Part shown: positions 7,012 to 15,524 of the stretch, piece after piece
How positions within the stretch are numbered: the first letter of the stretch is position 1
Layout: the number at the start of each line of letters is the position of its first letter
Source of the DNA: Alteromonas sp. C1M14
GTDB lineage: Bacteria; Pseudomonadota; Gammaproteobacteria; Enterobacterales; Alteromonadaceae
DNA: 64,000 bases
Direction of reading: 5' to 3'
Assembly: GCF_018860965.1 (NCBI RefSeq)
Contig: NZ_JAHKQF010000011.1
Span: forward strand, 1-64,000
Notes under the pieces: generated by a model
What the model saw: only the letters and a program-made list of their open reading frames with translations
What the model was told of the DNA's origin: nothing
The model's database searches: none
Translations under genes and position numbers: made by a program

Positions 7012-8808
7012 ATGAAGAAAAACAGTACTCCAAAACTAAATTACCTAAGCTGCTGCATTGGCATCGCAACGCTAATGACTGGTTCATTAGCCACGGCGGC
7101 GGGGCTAACTAAATTAACCAAAGAAATCGAAGGTTATGCTCCTGTCACCCAAAAGCGCTTAAACGAAGCTGATCCTAAAGACTGGTTGCTACCGAAGGGC
7201 AACTATGAAGGCTGGATGTTCAGTAAGCTGAATGAAATTAACAAGAAAAACGTGAAGAAACTTACTCCGGTTTGGACCTATTCCACCAATGTGGATTCAG
7301 GACATGAAGCGCCGGCTTTAGTGAATGATGGCGTAATGTTTGTTGCTACGCCATACAATCATGTTATCGCCCTTGATGCGAAAACCGGTCAGGTATTTTG
7401 GCGTTACAAACATGATAACCCATACGATTTATCGGTAATGCACAACACCAGTCGCGGTGTCGCCCTGTGGGAAGATAAAGTCTATGTGGCAGGCTTAGAT
7501 GGCACCTTAAACGCCCTTGATGCCAAAACCGGTGAAAGAATCTGTCAGGCTGAAGTCGGCGACTGGAGCGTAGGGGCGTATATCACTTCTGCGCCCACCC
7601 CAGTTAAAGGGAAAATTCTTGTGGGTCCTTCAGGTGGAGAATATGGCGTGCGAGGCTTCCTTGAAGCCATGGATGCCGACACCTGTGAGCAAGCTTGGCG
7701 CACCTATAGCGTACCTGGCCCAGGTGAACCTGGCCATGAGACCTGGAAAAAAGAAGGAAAGCGGCCTGATGCGTGGAAATATGGCGGCGGTAGTATGTGG
7801 ATGCCAGGAAACTATGATCCCGAAGCTGATGTGCTTTACTGGGGGGTGGGTAATGGGTCGCCTTGGTTAGGAGATCAACGTCCAGGAGACAACCTCTACG
7901 TGGCATCATCCATTGCCATGGATCCGGACAACGGCGATATCGTGGGTCATTACCAGTATCACTTTAATGATTCGTGGGATTGGGCAGCGATGAATGCGCC
8001 CATGCTGGTTGATTTCAAGAAAGACGGCAAAACAGTAAAAGGGCTGGTTTCTCCGCAACGAAACGGCTACATGTACTGGTTAGAGCGGGATGATAAAGGT
8101 GAAATCAGCTACGTTGAAGGCAAACCCTTCGTTAAAAACAACGCCTTTAAATCTCTTGACGAGAAAACCGGTCGTCCAACCTACGACTATGACCATGTTC
8201 CAGTCACCGGTAAGCGAGTGGATTATTGCCCTAGCTTGTGGGGCGGGAAAAACTGGCCTTACGAGTCTTACAACCCCGAAACCGGTGTTGTCTATGTTCC
8301 TGCCAACGACAATGTGTGTAATTCGTTCTTAGGTAAATTCCAAGATGATGTTGAACCGGCATCCGGTCAATTCTGGGCTGGGATCGATATTCCGGATCTG
8401 GATGTGTATGTGGATGATCCGACAAAAGGCGTAGGCCAGCTTCAGGCATGGAATATCAATACCCGAGAGAAAGTTTGGCAGCATGATTATGGCAAAACCA
8501 TGAACTGGGGGCCGGTACTTTCTACCGCTGGTGGACTTGTCTTTAGTGCCGGCACAAACGACCGTATGTTGCGGGCCTTCGACGAAAAAACCGGTGAGGT
8601 ATTGTGGGAGTTTCCGCTCAATTCCACGGCGATTGCGCCCCCTGTTAGCTACGAAGTTGATGGCAAGCAATATATTGCTATCACCGCAGGCTACGGTGTG
8701 GATGCCCAGTGGACTAACAGTGTCTTAGCCGAGAAAGACGAATCTGGCGAATGGATTTCCGATGTACCAGAAGGTGGTGTGATCTGGGTATTTGCCCTTT
8801 CAGACTAG
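7012..8808 (+). CDS. PQQ-dependent alcohol dehydrogenase (periplasmic quinoprotein)
   Basis: 598-residue quinoprotein of the methanol/ethanol dehydrogenase family, oxidising alcohols to aldehydes in the periplasm with PQQ. It has a Sec signal peptide (MKKNSTPKLNYL...ATAA) and repeated tryptophan-docking strands (LDAKTGQVFWRY, AFDEKTGEVLWEF) of the eight-bladed propeller. The catalytic Asp is probably D323 in DSWDWAAMN; position +2 is Ala325, where lanthanide-dependent XoxF-type enzymes have Asp, so a calcium enzyme is predicted. The vicinal Cys-Cys pair of classic family members is not seen at the usual place (VMHNTSRG). No cytochrome c domain is fused. The start at 7012 follows AGAGG and lies after the sigma-54 promoter. 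It heads a probable operon with the Rieske gene. Confidence 0.88.
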   Translation: MKKNSTPKLNYLSCCIGIATLMTGSLATAAGLTKLTKEIEGYAPVTQKRLNEADPKDWLLPKGNYEGWMFSKLNEINKKNVKKLTPVWTYSTNVDSGHEAPALVNDGVMFVATPYNHVIALDAKTGQVFWRYKHDNPYDLSVMHNTSRGVALWEDKVYVAGLDGTLNALDAKTGERICQAEVGDWSVGAYITSAPTPVKGKILVGPSGGEYGVRGFLEAMDADTCEQAWRTYSVPGPGEPGHETWKKEGKRPDAWKYGGGSMWMPGNYDPEADVLYWGVGNGSPWLGDQRPGDNLYVASSIAMDPDNGDIVGHYQYHFNDSWDWAAMNAPMLVDFKKDGKTVKGLVSPQRNGYMYWLERDDKGEISYVEGKPFVKNNAFKSLDEKTGRPTYDYDHVPVTGKRVDYCPSLWGGKNWPYESYNPETGVVYVPANDNVCNSFLGKFQDDVEPASGQFWAGIDIPDLDVYVDDPTKGVGQLQAWNINTREKVWQHDYGKTMNWGPVLSTAGGLVFSAGTNDRMLRAFDEKTGEVLWEFPLNSTAIAPPVSYEVDGKQYIAITAGYGVDAQWTNSVLAEKDESGEWISDVPEGGVIWVFALSD

Positions 8809-8824
8809 TGTTGTGCATGCAGAT

Positions 8825-8851
8825 GAAAGCAGGGCTTCCCTGCTTTCTTTC
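8825..8851 (+). terminator. Hairpin after the alcohol dehydrogenase gene (terminator or attenuator)
   Basis: GAAAGCAGGG (8825-8834), loop CTT, CCCTGCTTTC (8838-8847), then a short pyrimidine run. The weak T tract suggests partial read-through into the Rieske gene 46 bases further on, allowing more dehydrogenase than downstream product. Confidence 0.6.
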
Positions 8852-8896
8852 TCAAGGTTTGTAGTTGATAAGATTTTATTGTTTTGAGGTTTACCT

Positions 8897-9553
8897 ATGA
8901 GTAATCGTGCATCAGATAAGACGGCGCCAAAAGATAAAGGGTTTTCATGTCAGTGTCAGGAAGCGTCCTACAAGGGCCCTGAAGATAACTTCCGCCGGGA
9001 CATGCTTAAATATATGACTTTGGCGATCCCAGTGGCCAACCTCGCTTTAGCCGGAAGTGCATCTGCCGCTGAAAAGCCAGAGCGCCTGCCCCCACAACCC
9101 GGTGATAGGTTGACCTATTTTAGTAAGAAAAAACGTGGGCAAATTATCAAAGTATCCGATTTAAACGAGCTTGATAAACAGCAACTGATATTACCATTTG
9201 ATACACAGAATGAAATTGTAAGAGATGGTTCCCGTTACAACCAGATTTTGCTGCAAAAGTTACCCGAGGGTGACTTATCCGAGAAAACCAAAGCACTTTC
9301 TGCCAATGGCATTGTTGCCTATTCCGCCATTTGCACCCATGCCGGTTGTCCGGTAACCGGGTGGGTTAGCGATGATGAGCACTATATGTGTCCGTGTCAT
9401 CAGTCTGTTTTTAACCCTAAAGATAGCGGTGTTGTGATGTCGGGACCGGCACCACGAAATTTACCTGCACTGCCCCTTGCCATTGATGGTGATGAGATTG
9501 TGGTAGCAGGATCATTTAATTCTTGGATTGGCTTCGGCAAACCCCGCAGATAA
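8897..9553 (+). CDS. Tat-exported Rieske [2Fe-2S] protein
   Basis: 218-residue Rieske iron-sulfur protein. Both cluster motifs are present: CTHAGC (C146, H148, C151) and CPCHQS (C165, C167, H168). A twin-arginine signal (FRRDMLKYM, residues about 33-60, ending ASA) predicts folding in the cytoplasm and Tat export. The N-terminal 30 residues are hydrophilic and carry CQC. Shorter than, and not next to, any cytochrome bc1 gene. Its position just after the PQQ dehydrogenase suggests it takes part in electron transfer from that enzyme, unlike the usual cytochrome c partner; this is inference. The start ATG has GAGG 8 bases upstream. Confidence 0.82.
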   Translation: MSNRASDKTAPKDKGFSCQCQEASYKGPEDNFRRDMLKYMTLAIPVANLALAGSASAAEKPERLPPQPGDRLTYFSKKKRGQIIKVSDLNELDKQQLILPFDTQNEIVRDGSRYNQILLQKLPEGDLSEKTKALSANGIVAYSAICTHAGCPVTGWVSDDEHYMCPCHQSVFNPKDSGVVMSGPAPRNLPALPLAIDGDEIVVAGSFNSWIGFGKPRR

Positions 9554-9565
9554 AGAGGTATTAAT

Positions 9566-10024
9566 ATGACGTTCACAAAACAAAAAACCATGCTTTGCTT
9601 ACCGGCCCTCGTTTTGGCTCTTGTTAGCACATCTAGCTGGGGAGCGGCAAAGCCGGTGACCGGTGTGAGTTGTCAGGGTGGATTTTTTATTCGTACACCA
9701 GACAAACACATTCACTGGATCAACGATGAAAAAGACGAGCGTGTCCAAGTTTATGAAGATAAGGATGAAATTTACGCCATGGCCGAATGTGGTACCGGCG
9801 TAATTACGGTGTTTGAAAAAAGTGCAGAAGATAAACAGGAGTACGCGGCGTATTACAGTCCCAATTGCCAACATATTGGTAGTGAAGAAGGTGAAACCCA
9901 AAACCTTTATAAAGGGGAGTTGAAAATAAACCGCATAAAACCCGATGAGGAAGGGGTGGAGATCCGCTTTGTTAATAACCAAACTCTTCGCGGTGCAAGC
10001 TGCAGCGCGTTAAATCAGGGTTAA
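9566..10024 (+). CDS. Small secreted protein of unknown function in the alcohol dehydrogenase operon
   Basis: 152 residues with a Sec signal peptide (MTFTKQKTMLCLPALVLALV...SSWGA). The mature part, about 125 residues, has four cysteines (VSCQGG, AECGTG, PNCQH, ASCSAL) that could form two disulfides, and a Trp-containing strand pattern. I do not recognise it. It lies 12 bases after the Rieske gene and 12 bases before the next gene, so it is tightly co-transcribed and probably a structural or assembly partner of the oxidation system. AGAGG precedes the ATG. Confidence 0.7.
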   Translation: MTFTKQKTMLCLPALVLALVSTSSWGAAKPVTGVSCQGGFFIRTPDKHIHWINDEKDERVQVYEDKDEIYAMAECGTGVITVFEKSAEDKQEYAAYYSPNCQHIGSEEGETQNLYKGELKINRIKPDEEGVEIRFVNNQTLRGASCSALNQG

Positions 10025-10036
10025 GGAGAGTGTGAC

Positions 10037-13000
10037 GTGGCAGTGGGTAAGTTTTTGCTAGGAATCGGTGTGTTTTTGGGCCTTAGCCCAGCTTTAACTC
10101 AAGCGGCAATCAGCCACGAGGAAGAGCTAGCACTGCAGCAAGTCTTGCAGAACCTAGGAGAAACTTACCATTTTTCTATCGAGGTAAATACGCCGGATAA
10201 GCAATCTGCCATGTTTGACTTAGGGATGGAACTGTTTTTCAGTAAATCCTTAAGTGGTAATCAGGACGTAGCCTGTGCCAGTTGTCACCACCCGTACTTA
10301 GCGGGTGGTGATGGGTTGAGTTTACCGGTTGGCGAGTCCCCCTATGAAGACAATGTGGTGGGATTGGGGCGTTGGCACAACTGGCAGGATTCAAAAGATC
10401 CAAAAGCTAACGGCGCTCCCAATGTGGCTCGGCATTCTCAAACCACATTTAATGCGTCTTTGTATAACCGCTCCATGTTTTATGATGGGCGCATTTTTGT
10501 ATTAGATTCGGATTTAGCTTCTCACGGGAAAAACCAGTCTCATCGTACTCCAGACAGCCACTTATGGCAGGGAGATGAGTCAGCAGGTGAAGATTTGCTG
10601 GCAACGCAAGTCCGGTTTCCTGTTGTTTCTACCGATGAGATGCGAGGTCATTCGTTTGCCGCAAATAGTACCAATGAGGGCGTTAGGCATGCCCTTATTG
10701 AACGGCTGAAAAAAAATGACACTGAAAATCGCTACCTGGCTTTATTTAGGCAAGCGTTTAACACGCCAAAAGGCGACAGTGATACCTTGATCACCTTCGA
10801 TAATATAGAAACTGCCATTTCTTATTATCAGTCGACACAAATCCTCATCGATGCCCCTTGGTTTGCTTATGTCGACGGCAATCGCGAGGCGTTATCTTTA
10901 AGTCAGAAGCGGGGGGCGTTGCTGTTTTTACAACGCCCTGAACAAGGCGGAGTAGGTTGTATAAACTGTCATGCGCCACCCACCTTTACCGATGAGAAAT
11001 TTCACAATATTGCGGTGCCCCAATTTGGTCGGGGCAAACAGCCTGATGGCGAAGATTTTGGCCGACGTGGGGTGACCCAACGTGACGAGGATCGTTATGG
11101 CTTTCGTACGCCGTCACTGTTAAATGTGGCCGATACCGCGCCTTATACCCATACTGGCGCATTTTATGATTTGGCATCGGTGATCCAACATCATCTTGAT
11201 CCTGCAAAATCCATCGCCAATTACGATTTTAGTTTTTCTGACAACCCACAATTAACTTATGTGACTGATTTATTATCGAATAGTCGGGAATTAACCCAAG
11301 ATGCCCTTGCGCATTTAATTAGCGAGCAACAAAAACAAACCAGCTTACTCCCCCAAGGGGTCGCTATGTCGGCTTCGCAATTAACCGATATCATTGCCTT
11401 TTTGCAAAGCCTTACGGACCCGTGCCTTAATGACAAGCAATGTATGTCTCAGTGGATCCCGTCTCAAAGTGCCATCGGGCCAGACGATAATCGCTTAGTC
11501 GCCGAGTTTCGCTCGCCTGTTGGGCCGCCAAAGCCAGTGGAACTACTGCCTAAAGCACCCATGGCAAGGTTATCAAATCATGATTCAACAAATGCTAGAT
11601 TAGCCGCCGAGCTGCTAACAGATAAAGCGTTCGGGTGTGCTGTGGAAAACCCAGTAATGGAACCGTCGCAACAGGAGCCGCAGGGGTTTGAGGAAGTGGC
11701 GTTAGATGCTGGGCTTACCCATCGTCACCACATCAATTGGGATCAATATTCCCTGTCATCAGCCCAGCGTCTTATTTTTAGTGGCGGTGTGGCGGCTGGC
11801 GATGTGAATGGTGACTGCTGGCCGGATATTTTTTATGTTACCGGTGATGCCAAAACGGACGTACTTTATCGCAACCAACGCAATGGCCGCTTTACCGATA
11901 TTAGTAAAGCGTGGGGGATCACCGGCAAGGAATTAAGCAACGGCGCAGCCATGGTGGATATCGATGGTGACGGTGACTTGGATATTATCACCTCCAATTT
12001 GCTGCATGATTCTTTGCCTTCACTGGCCGGGCAGCAAGGGGGCAACCAAGATGCCCAAGTGCCGACTTTATTTCTTAATCAAAACAATACCGGTTATCAG
12101 ATCAGTGACAGCATCGGCTTACAAGTTCAGTTTACCAGCTGGTCTTTTGGCTTTGCCGACTATGACAAAGACGGTGACATCGATATGCTAACCAACCATT
12201 GGCGTGGCCCTGGATTAGGTGGAGAACAGCCTAATCATTTATGGGAAAACACCAGTACCGCTGACAATCTTAATTTTACTGGCAGGGACGAAACCGCCGG
12301 ATTAATCAATTTAATCGGGGGCGCCGATTTTACCTTTACCAGTAACTTTTCTGACATCAACAATGATGGCTGGCTAGATCTGCTCTTTGCCGCCGATTTT
12401 GAGACTAGCCAGGTATATCAAAGTGTGGGTAATGGCCACTTTAAAAAAGTGACCAGTGAGCACGAAATCACCGACAAAAATGGTATGGGCGCTGCAGTGG
12501 CTGATTACGATAACGATGGTTATCTCGATTGGTTTGTTACCAGTATCTGGGATCCAAACGGACAGCCAGAGGGCAGTTGGGGAACCACAGGCAATCGTCT
12601 TTACCGCAATGACAAGGGAAGACTTACCGATGTGTCGGCCCAGGCGGGTATTGAAAATGGTTTATGGGCGTGGGGAACATGCTTTGCCGACTTTAACAAT
12701 GATGGCTGGCTTGATCTGTTCCATGTCAACGGATTCGATTTACCACAGCCGTTAAGTCAGCAGTTCGGACATCCACTGGCCTACCGAAAATTAAAACACT
12801 CGGTGGCAGAATTTGAGCGTTCCCGTAGTCGTTTGTTTATGTCTAATCAGGACGGCACATTTACCGAGCAAGGGAAAGAATGGGGCATTACCGATACCCT
12901 TTCAGGCCGAGCCGTGGTGTGTATGGACTATGATCGCGACGGTGATGTAGACATATTAGTGAGCAATCATCAGGAAAAACCCTTGTTGTATCGTAATCGC

Positions 13001-13306
13001 CACAACGATAACGGGAATGGCAATTTCCTTTCTATTACCTTACGCACCGACGGTAATAACAGCCGCGCATTAGGTGCAAAAGTGTATGTGACCGCCGGTG
13101 ACGTTACCCAATTACAGGAAGTGCGTGGCGGCGGAGGCTTTTTATCTGGCACGCCTTCTACATTGCATTTTGGTTTAGGTACGGCAACACAGGCAGACAA
13201 AATTGTCGTGCAATGGCCCGATAAGACTGGCAGTGCCAGCGAATTTACCGACGTCACTGCAAATCAGTTTTTGTATATAAAACCCATTAAACCACTGCGG
13301 TATTGA
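10037..13306 (+). CDS. Di-heme cytochrome c peroxidase-like domain fused to FG-GAP/VCBS repeats and UnbV-type C-terminus
   Basis: 1089-residue secreted multidomain protein. After a signal peptide (ending ALTQA) residues about 30-480 form a di-heme domain of the cytochrome c peroxidase/MauG family with CASCH (C80-H84) and CINCH (C308-H312), plus MFYDGR and the FRTPSLLNVADTAPYTHTG segment typical of that family. From about 550 the protein has repeated FG-GAP/VCBS units with DxDxDGxxD-like calcium loops (GDVNGDCWPDIF, DIDGDGDLDI, DYDKDGDIDM, DYDRDGDVDI). It ends with an ASPIC/UnbV-type domain (LGAKVYV...GGGGFLSGTPS). The start is GTG with AAGGAG 8 bases upstream. Co-transcribed with the Rieske protein; it may accept electrons from, or mature, the dehydrogenase. 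Confidence 0.85.
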   Translation: MAVGKFLLGIGVFLGLSPALTQAAISHEEELALQQVLQNLGETYHFSIEVNTPDKQSAMFDLGMELFFSKSLSGNQDVACASCHHPYLAGGDGLSLPVGESPYEDNVVGLGRWHNWQDSKDPKANGAPNVARHSQTTFNASLYNRSMFYDGRIFVLDSDLASHGKNQSHRTPDSHLWQGDESAGEDLLATQVRFPVVSTDEMRGHSFAANSTNEGVRHALIERLKKNDTENRYLALFRQAFNTPKGDSDTLITFDNIETAISYYQSTQILIDAPWFAYVDGNREALSLSQKRGALLFLQRPEQGGVGCINCHAPPTFTDEKFHNIAVPQFGRGKQPDGEDFGRRGVTQRDEDRYGFRTPSLLNVADTAPYTHTGAFYDLASVIQHHLDPAKSIANYDFSFSDNPQLTYVTDLLSNSRELTQDALAHLISEQQKQTSLLPQGVAMSASQLTDIIAFLQSLTDPCLNDKQCMSQWIPSQSAIGPDDNRLVAEFRSPVGPPKPVELLPKAPMARLSNHDSTNARLAAELLTDKAFGCAVENPVMEPSQQEPQGFEEVALDAGLTHRHHINWDQYSLSSAQRLIFSGGVAAGDVNGDCWPDIFYVTGDAKTDVLYRNQRNGRFTDISKAWGITGKELSNGAAMVDIDGDGDLDIITSNLLHDSLPSLAGQQGGNQDAQVPTLFLNQNNTGYQISDSIGLQVQFTSWSFGFADYDKDGDIDMLTNHWRGPGLGGEQPNHLWENTSTADNLNFTGRDETAGLINLIGGADFTFTSNFSDINNDGWLDLLFAADFETSQVYQSVGNGHFKKVTSEHEITDKNGMGAAVADYDNDGYLDWFVTSIWDPNGQPEGSWGTTGNRLYRNDKGRLTDVSAQAGIENGLWAWGTCFADFNNDGWLDLFHVNGFDLPQPLSQQFGHPLAYRKLKHSVAEFERSRSRLFMSNQDGTFTEQGKEWGITDTLSGRAVVCMDYDRDGDVDILVSNHQEKPLLYRNRHNDNGNGNFLSITLRTDGNNSRALGAKVYVTAGDVTQLQEVRGGGGFLSGTPSTLHFGLGTATQADKIVVQWPDKTGSASEFTDVTANQFLYIKPIKPLRY

Positions 13307-13407
13307 CTCATTGAATTGTGAGCATGTCCGATTCAGCGGTTGAACCTGTGAACGTTAATCGTAAAAATAACTTAATCATTTACATTTCCCACATTAAGGC
13401 AGTATTC

Positions 13408-15468
13408 ATGAGAACTTGTAGCCCCCTTTTTTGTTCCCCCGCCATCGCATTGCCTTTTAGTTTAAGTCTATTGGCGACCGCTGCGGTGGCCAACGAAAGT
13501 GACGCCCAGAACGTAGAAATTATCGAGGTGACGTCTGCCCGTCTGGCCCGTGAGTTATACGAAACGCCAGGGGCAATGTCAGTGGTGAATGTTGAAAACG
13601 AAATTCAGTTACAAGAAGCCTTACAGCTAGATGAAGCGTTGCAATTTGTGCCTGGGGTGTATTTTCAAAACCGTTATAACTTTGCCCAGAATTTGCGTAT
13701 TTCCATTCGAGGATTTGGCTCTCGGGCAGCCTTTGGGGTACGGGGATTACAATTACAGGTAGATGGTATTCCGTTTACCTTACCTGATGGACAAACTCAG
13801 GTAGATGGTATTGATATGAATGCGGTGAACCAAATACAGGTCATTCGCGGAGCTGCATCGGTTCAATACGGAAATGGCGCAGGTGGGGCCATCGATGTTG
13901 TCACCCAGAGCGGTGAAACCCTGCAAGGGGTTAAATTGAATGTGGATGTAGGCAGTGATGACTTTTATAAAGTGAATCTGCAAGCCGGAGGCAGCAGCGA
14001 GTCGGCCAGCGGGTTTGTCAGTGTGAGTCATTTAGATTTTGCCGGCTCACGAGAGCAAAGCGCGGTGCAAAAGAGCACGCTATCGGGCAAGTTCAGTTAC
14101 CGCTTTGATGACGAACGCAGTGTGACGTTATTAACCTCTTTAATGGATATGCCCACCTCTGAAGATCCGGGTGGCCTAACTGCGGCACAAGTGGCCGAAG
14201 ATCGGCAGCAAGCGGCGTACATGGCTAAGTTACTTGATGCTGGACAGCAGGTAGAACAACAAACCGTGGGGGTGGTGTATCGCGATGAAAGCCTCGCCAA
14301 TGGCTATTGGTCAGCCAATACTTTTGTTTCTTGGCGAGACTTTACGCAACAGTTACCCTTTCCTGGAAGCAGCTTGATCAAATACGACAGGGTGTTCTTT
14401 GGCGGTGGTTTACAGTTAAGCCAGGATTGGCAAGCTGACAACATCCCTGTTCGCTATACCGCTGGCACCGAATTTCGACGTCAGCGAGATGATCGAACCC
14501 GCTTTGGTGTGTCTAGCGATAACCTTGTCACCGGTCAAACCGCGGATGAAGAGCAAACAGCAGATTCTGCCAGCGTGTTTGTCATTGCCGATTGGCTGGC
14601 CAGCGATCGCTTGATTGTTTCTTTAGGGGGGCGTTATGACTCGTTAAAAATGACCATCGACGATGCGCTGGGTTTAGGCGATGTGGGATCCGGTGAGCGT
14701 AAATACAGTCAACTCAATGGCAGTGTGGGGATAAGCTACCGCTTTAGCGAGCAACATCAAGGGTATGCCAATGTGGCAACGGCTTATGAATCTCCAACGT
14801 TTACCGAATTTGCCAACCCCCAAGGGACGGGATTTAACCCTGAATTATCACCACAAGATACCATCAGCCGAGAACTGGGACTGCGTGGAGGGTTTGCTGA
14901 TTTAAGTTACGATGTGGCCTTGTTTTCCATTCGGGTTACCGACGAACTCATTGCTTATGAGATTGATGGACGCACTTTTTATGAAAATGCGGGGGCCACC
15001 AATCGAGAAGGGTTAGAAGCGGCCATACAATGGCAGATGAACCAACAATGGCAGTGGCGTAGCGCGTTAACTTTGGCAGACTACGAGTTTGACGATTTTG
15101 TTTCGGTCTCTGAAGAGGATATTGCCGGCAAGCAAATGCCTGGCTTACCACAAACACAGTGGGTTAATCAGCTGAATTGGCATAACGACCAGTGGCGCGT
15201 TGAGCTGGAAGGCACATACAACGGTAGCGTTTACGCCGAAAACAGTAATACCACCGAGATAGACAGCTACTGGTTGGTGAATGGCCGAGTAGGGTATCGC
15301 TTCTCTGAACACTTAGCATTGCAGGTGGGTGTGCGTAATGTGTTTGATGAAGCGTATTTCGCCAATGTGCGCATTAATGCCAATTCAGATCGTGAGGTGG
15401 ACGCGCGGGGGTATTTTGAGCCAGCGCCGGGGCGCAATTATTACCTAGGTATAAAAGCCGACTTTTAA
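13408..15468 (+). CDS. TonB-dependent receptor resembling the PQQ importer PqqU (YncD)
   Basis: 686-residue outer-membrane receptor: signal peptide, TonB box-like EIIEVTSAR, plug (residues about 45-160) and beta-barrel ending in YYLGIKADF. The plug carries RGFGSRAAFGVRGLQL and VDGIPFTLPDGQTQ, the pattern I recall from E. coli YncD/PqqU, which imports PQQ. Placement directly after a PQQ dehydrogenase operon fits PQQ scavenging; no pqq biosynthesis gene lies in the window. The ATG at 13408 is preferred: it has AAGG upstream and gives a clean signal peptide, whereas readings from GTG 13318 or ATG 13324 add a hydrophilic leader. Ligand assignment is inference. Confidence 0.75.
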   Translation: MRTCSPLFCSPAIALPFSLSLLATAAVANESDAQNVEIIEVTSARLARELYETPGAMSVVNVENEIQLQEALQLDEALQFVPGVYFQNRYNFAQNLRISIRGFGSRAAFGVRGLQLQVDGIPFTLPDGQTQVDGIDMNAVNQIQVIRGAASVQYGNGAGGAIDVVTQSGETLQGVKLNVDVGSDDFYKVNLQAGGSSESASGFVSVSHLDFAGSREQSAVQKSTLSGKFSYRFDDERSVTLLTSLMDMPTSEDPGGLTAAQVAEDRQQAAYMAKLLDAGQQVEQQTVGVVYRDESLANGYWSANTFVSWRDFTQQLPFPGSSLIKYDRVFFGGGLQLSQDWQADNIPVRYTAGTEFRRQRDDRTRFGVSSDNLVTGQTADEEQTADSASVFVIADWLASDRLIVSLGGRYDSLKMTIDDALGLGDVGSGERKYSQLNGSVGISYRFSEQHQGYANVATAYESPTFTEFANPQGTGFNPELSPQDTISRELGLRGGFADLSYDVALFSIRVTDELIAYEIDGRTFYENAGATNREGLEAAIQWQMNQQWQWRSALTLADYEFDDFVSVSEEDIAGKQMPGLPQTQWVNQLNWHNDQWRVELEGTYNGSVYAENSNTTEIDSYWLVNGRVGYRFSEHLALQVGVRNVFDEAYFANVRINANSDREVDARGYFEPAPGRNYYLGIKADF

Positions 15469-15490
15469 TGTGGCAGAGCATCCATGCTAG

Positions 15491-15511
15491 TATGACGAGG
15501 GTTTCGTCATA
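15491..15511. other. Intercistronic hairpin
   Basis: TATGACGA (15491-15498), loop GGGTT, TCGTCATA (15504-15511). No T tract follows, so it is more likely an RNA-processing or stability element than a terminator. Confidence 0.4.
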
Positions 15512-15524
15512 GAAGTTGCATTGC

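Noticed and set aside
7604-7909. 101-codon frame antisense to the alcohol dehydrogenase
   Set aside because: Shadow of a strongly coding gene; no ribosome site or domain.
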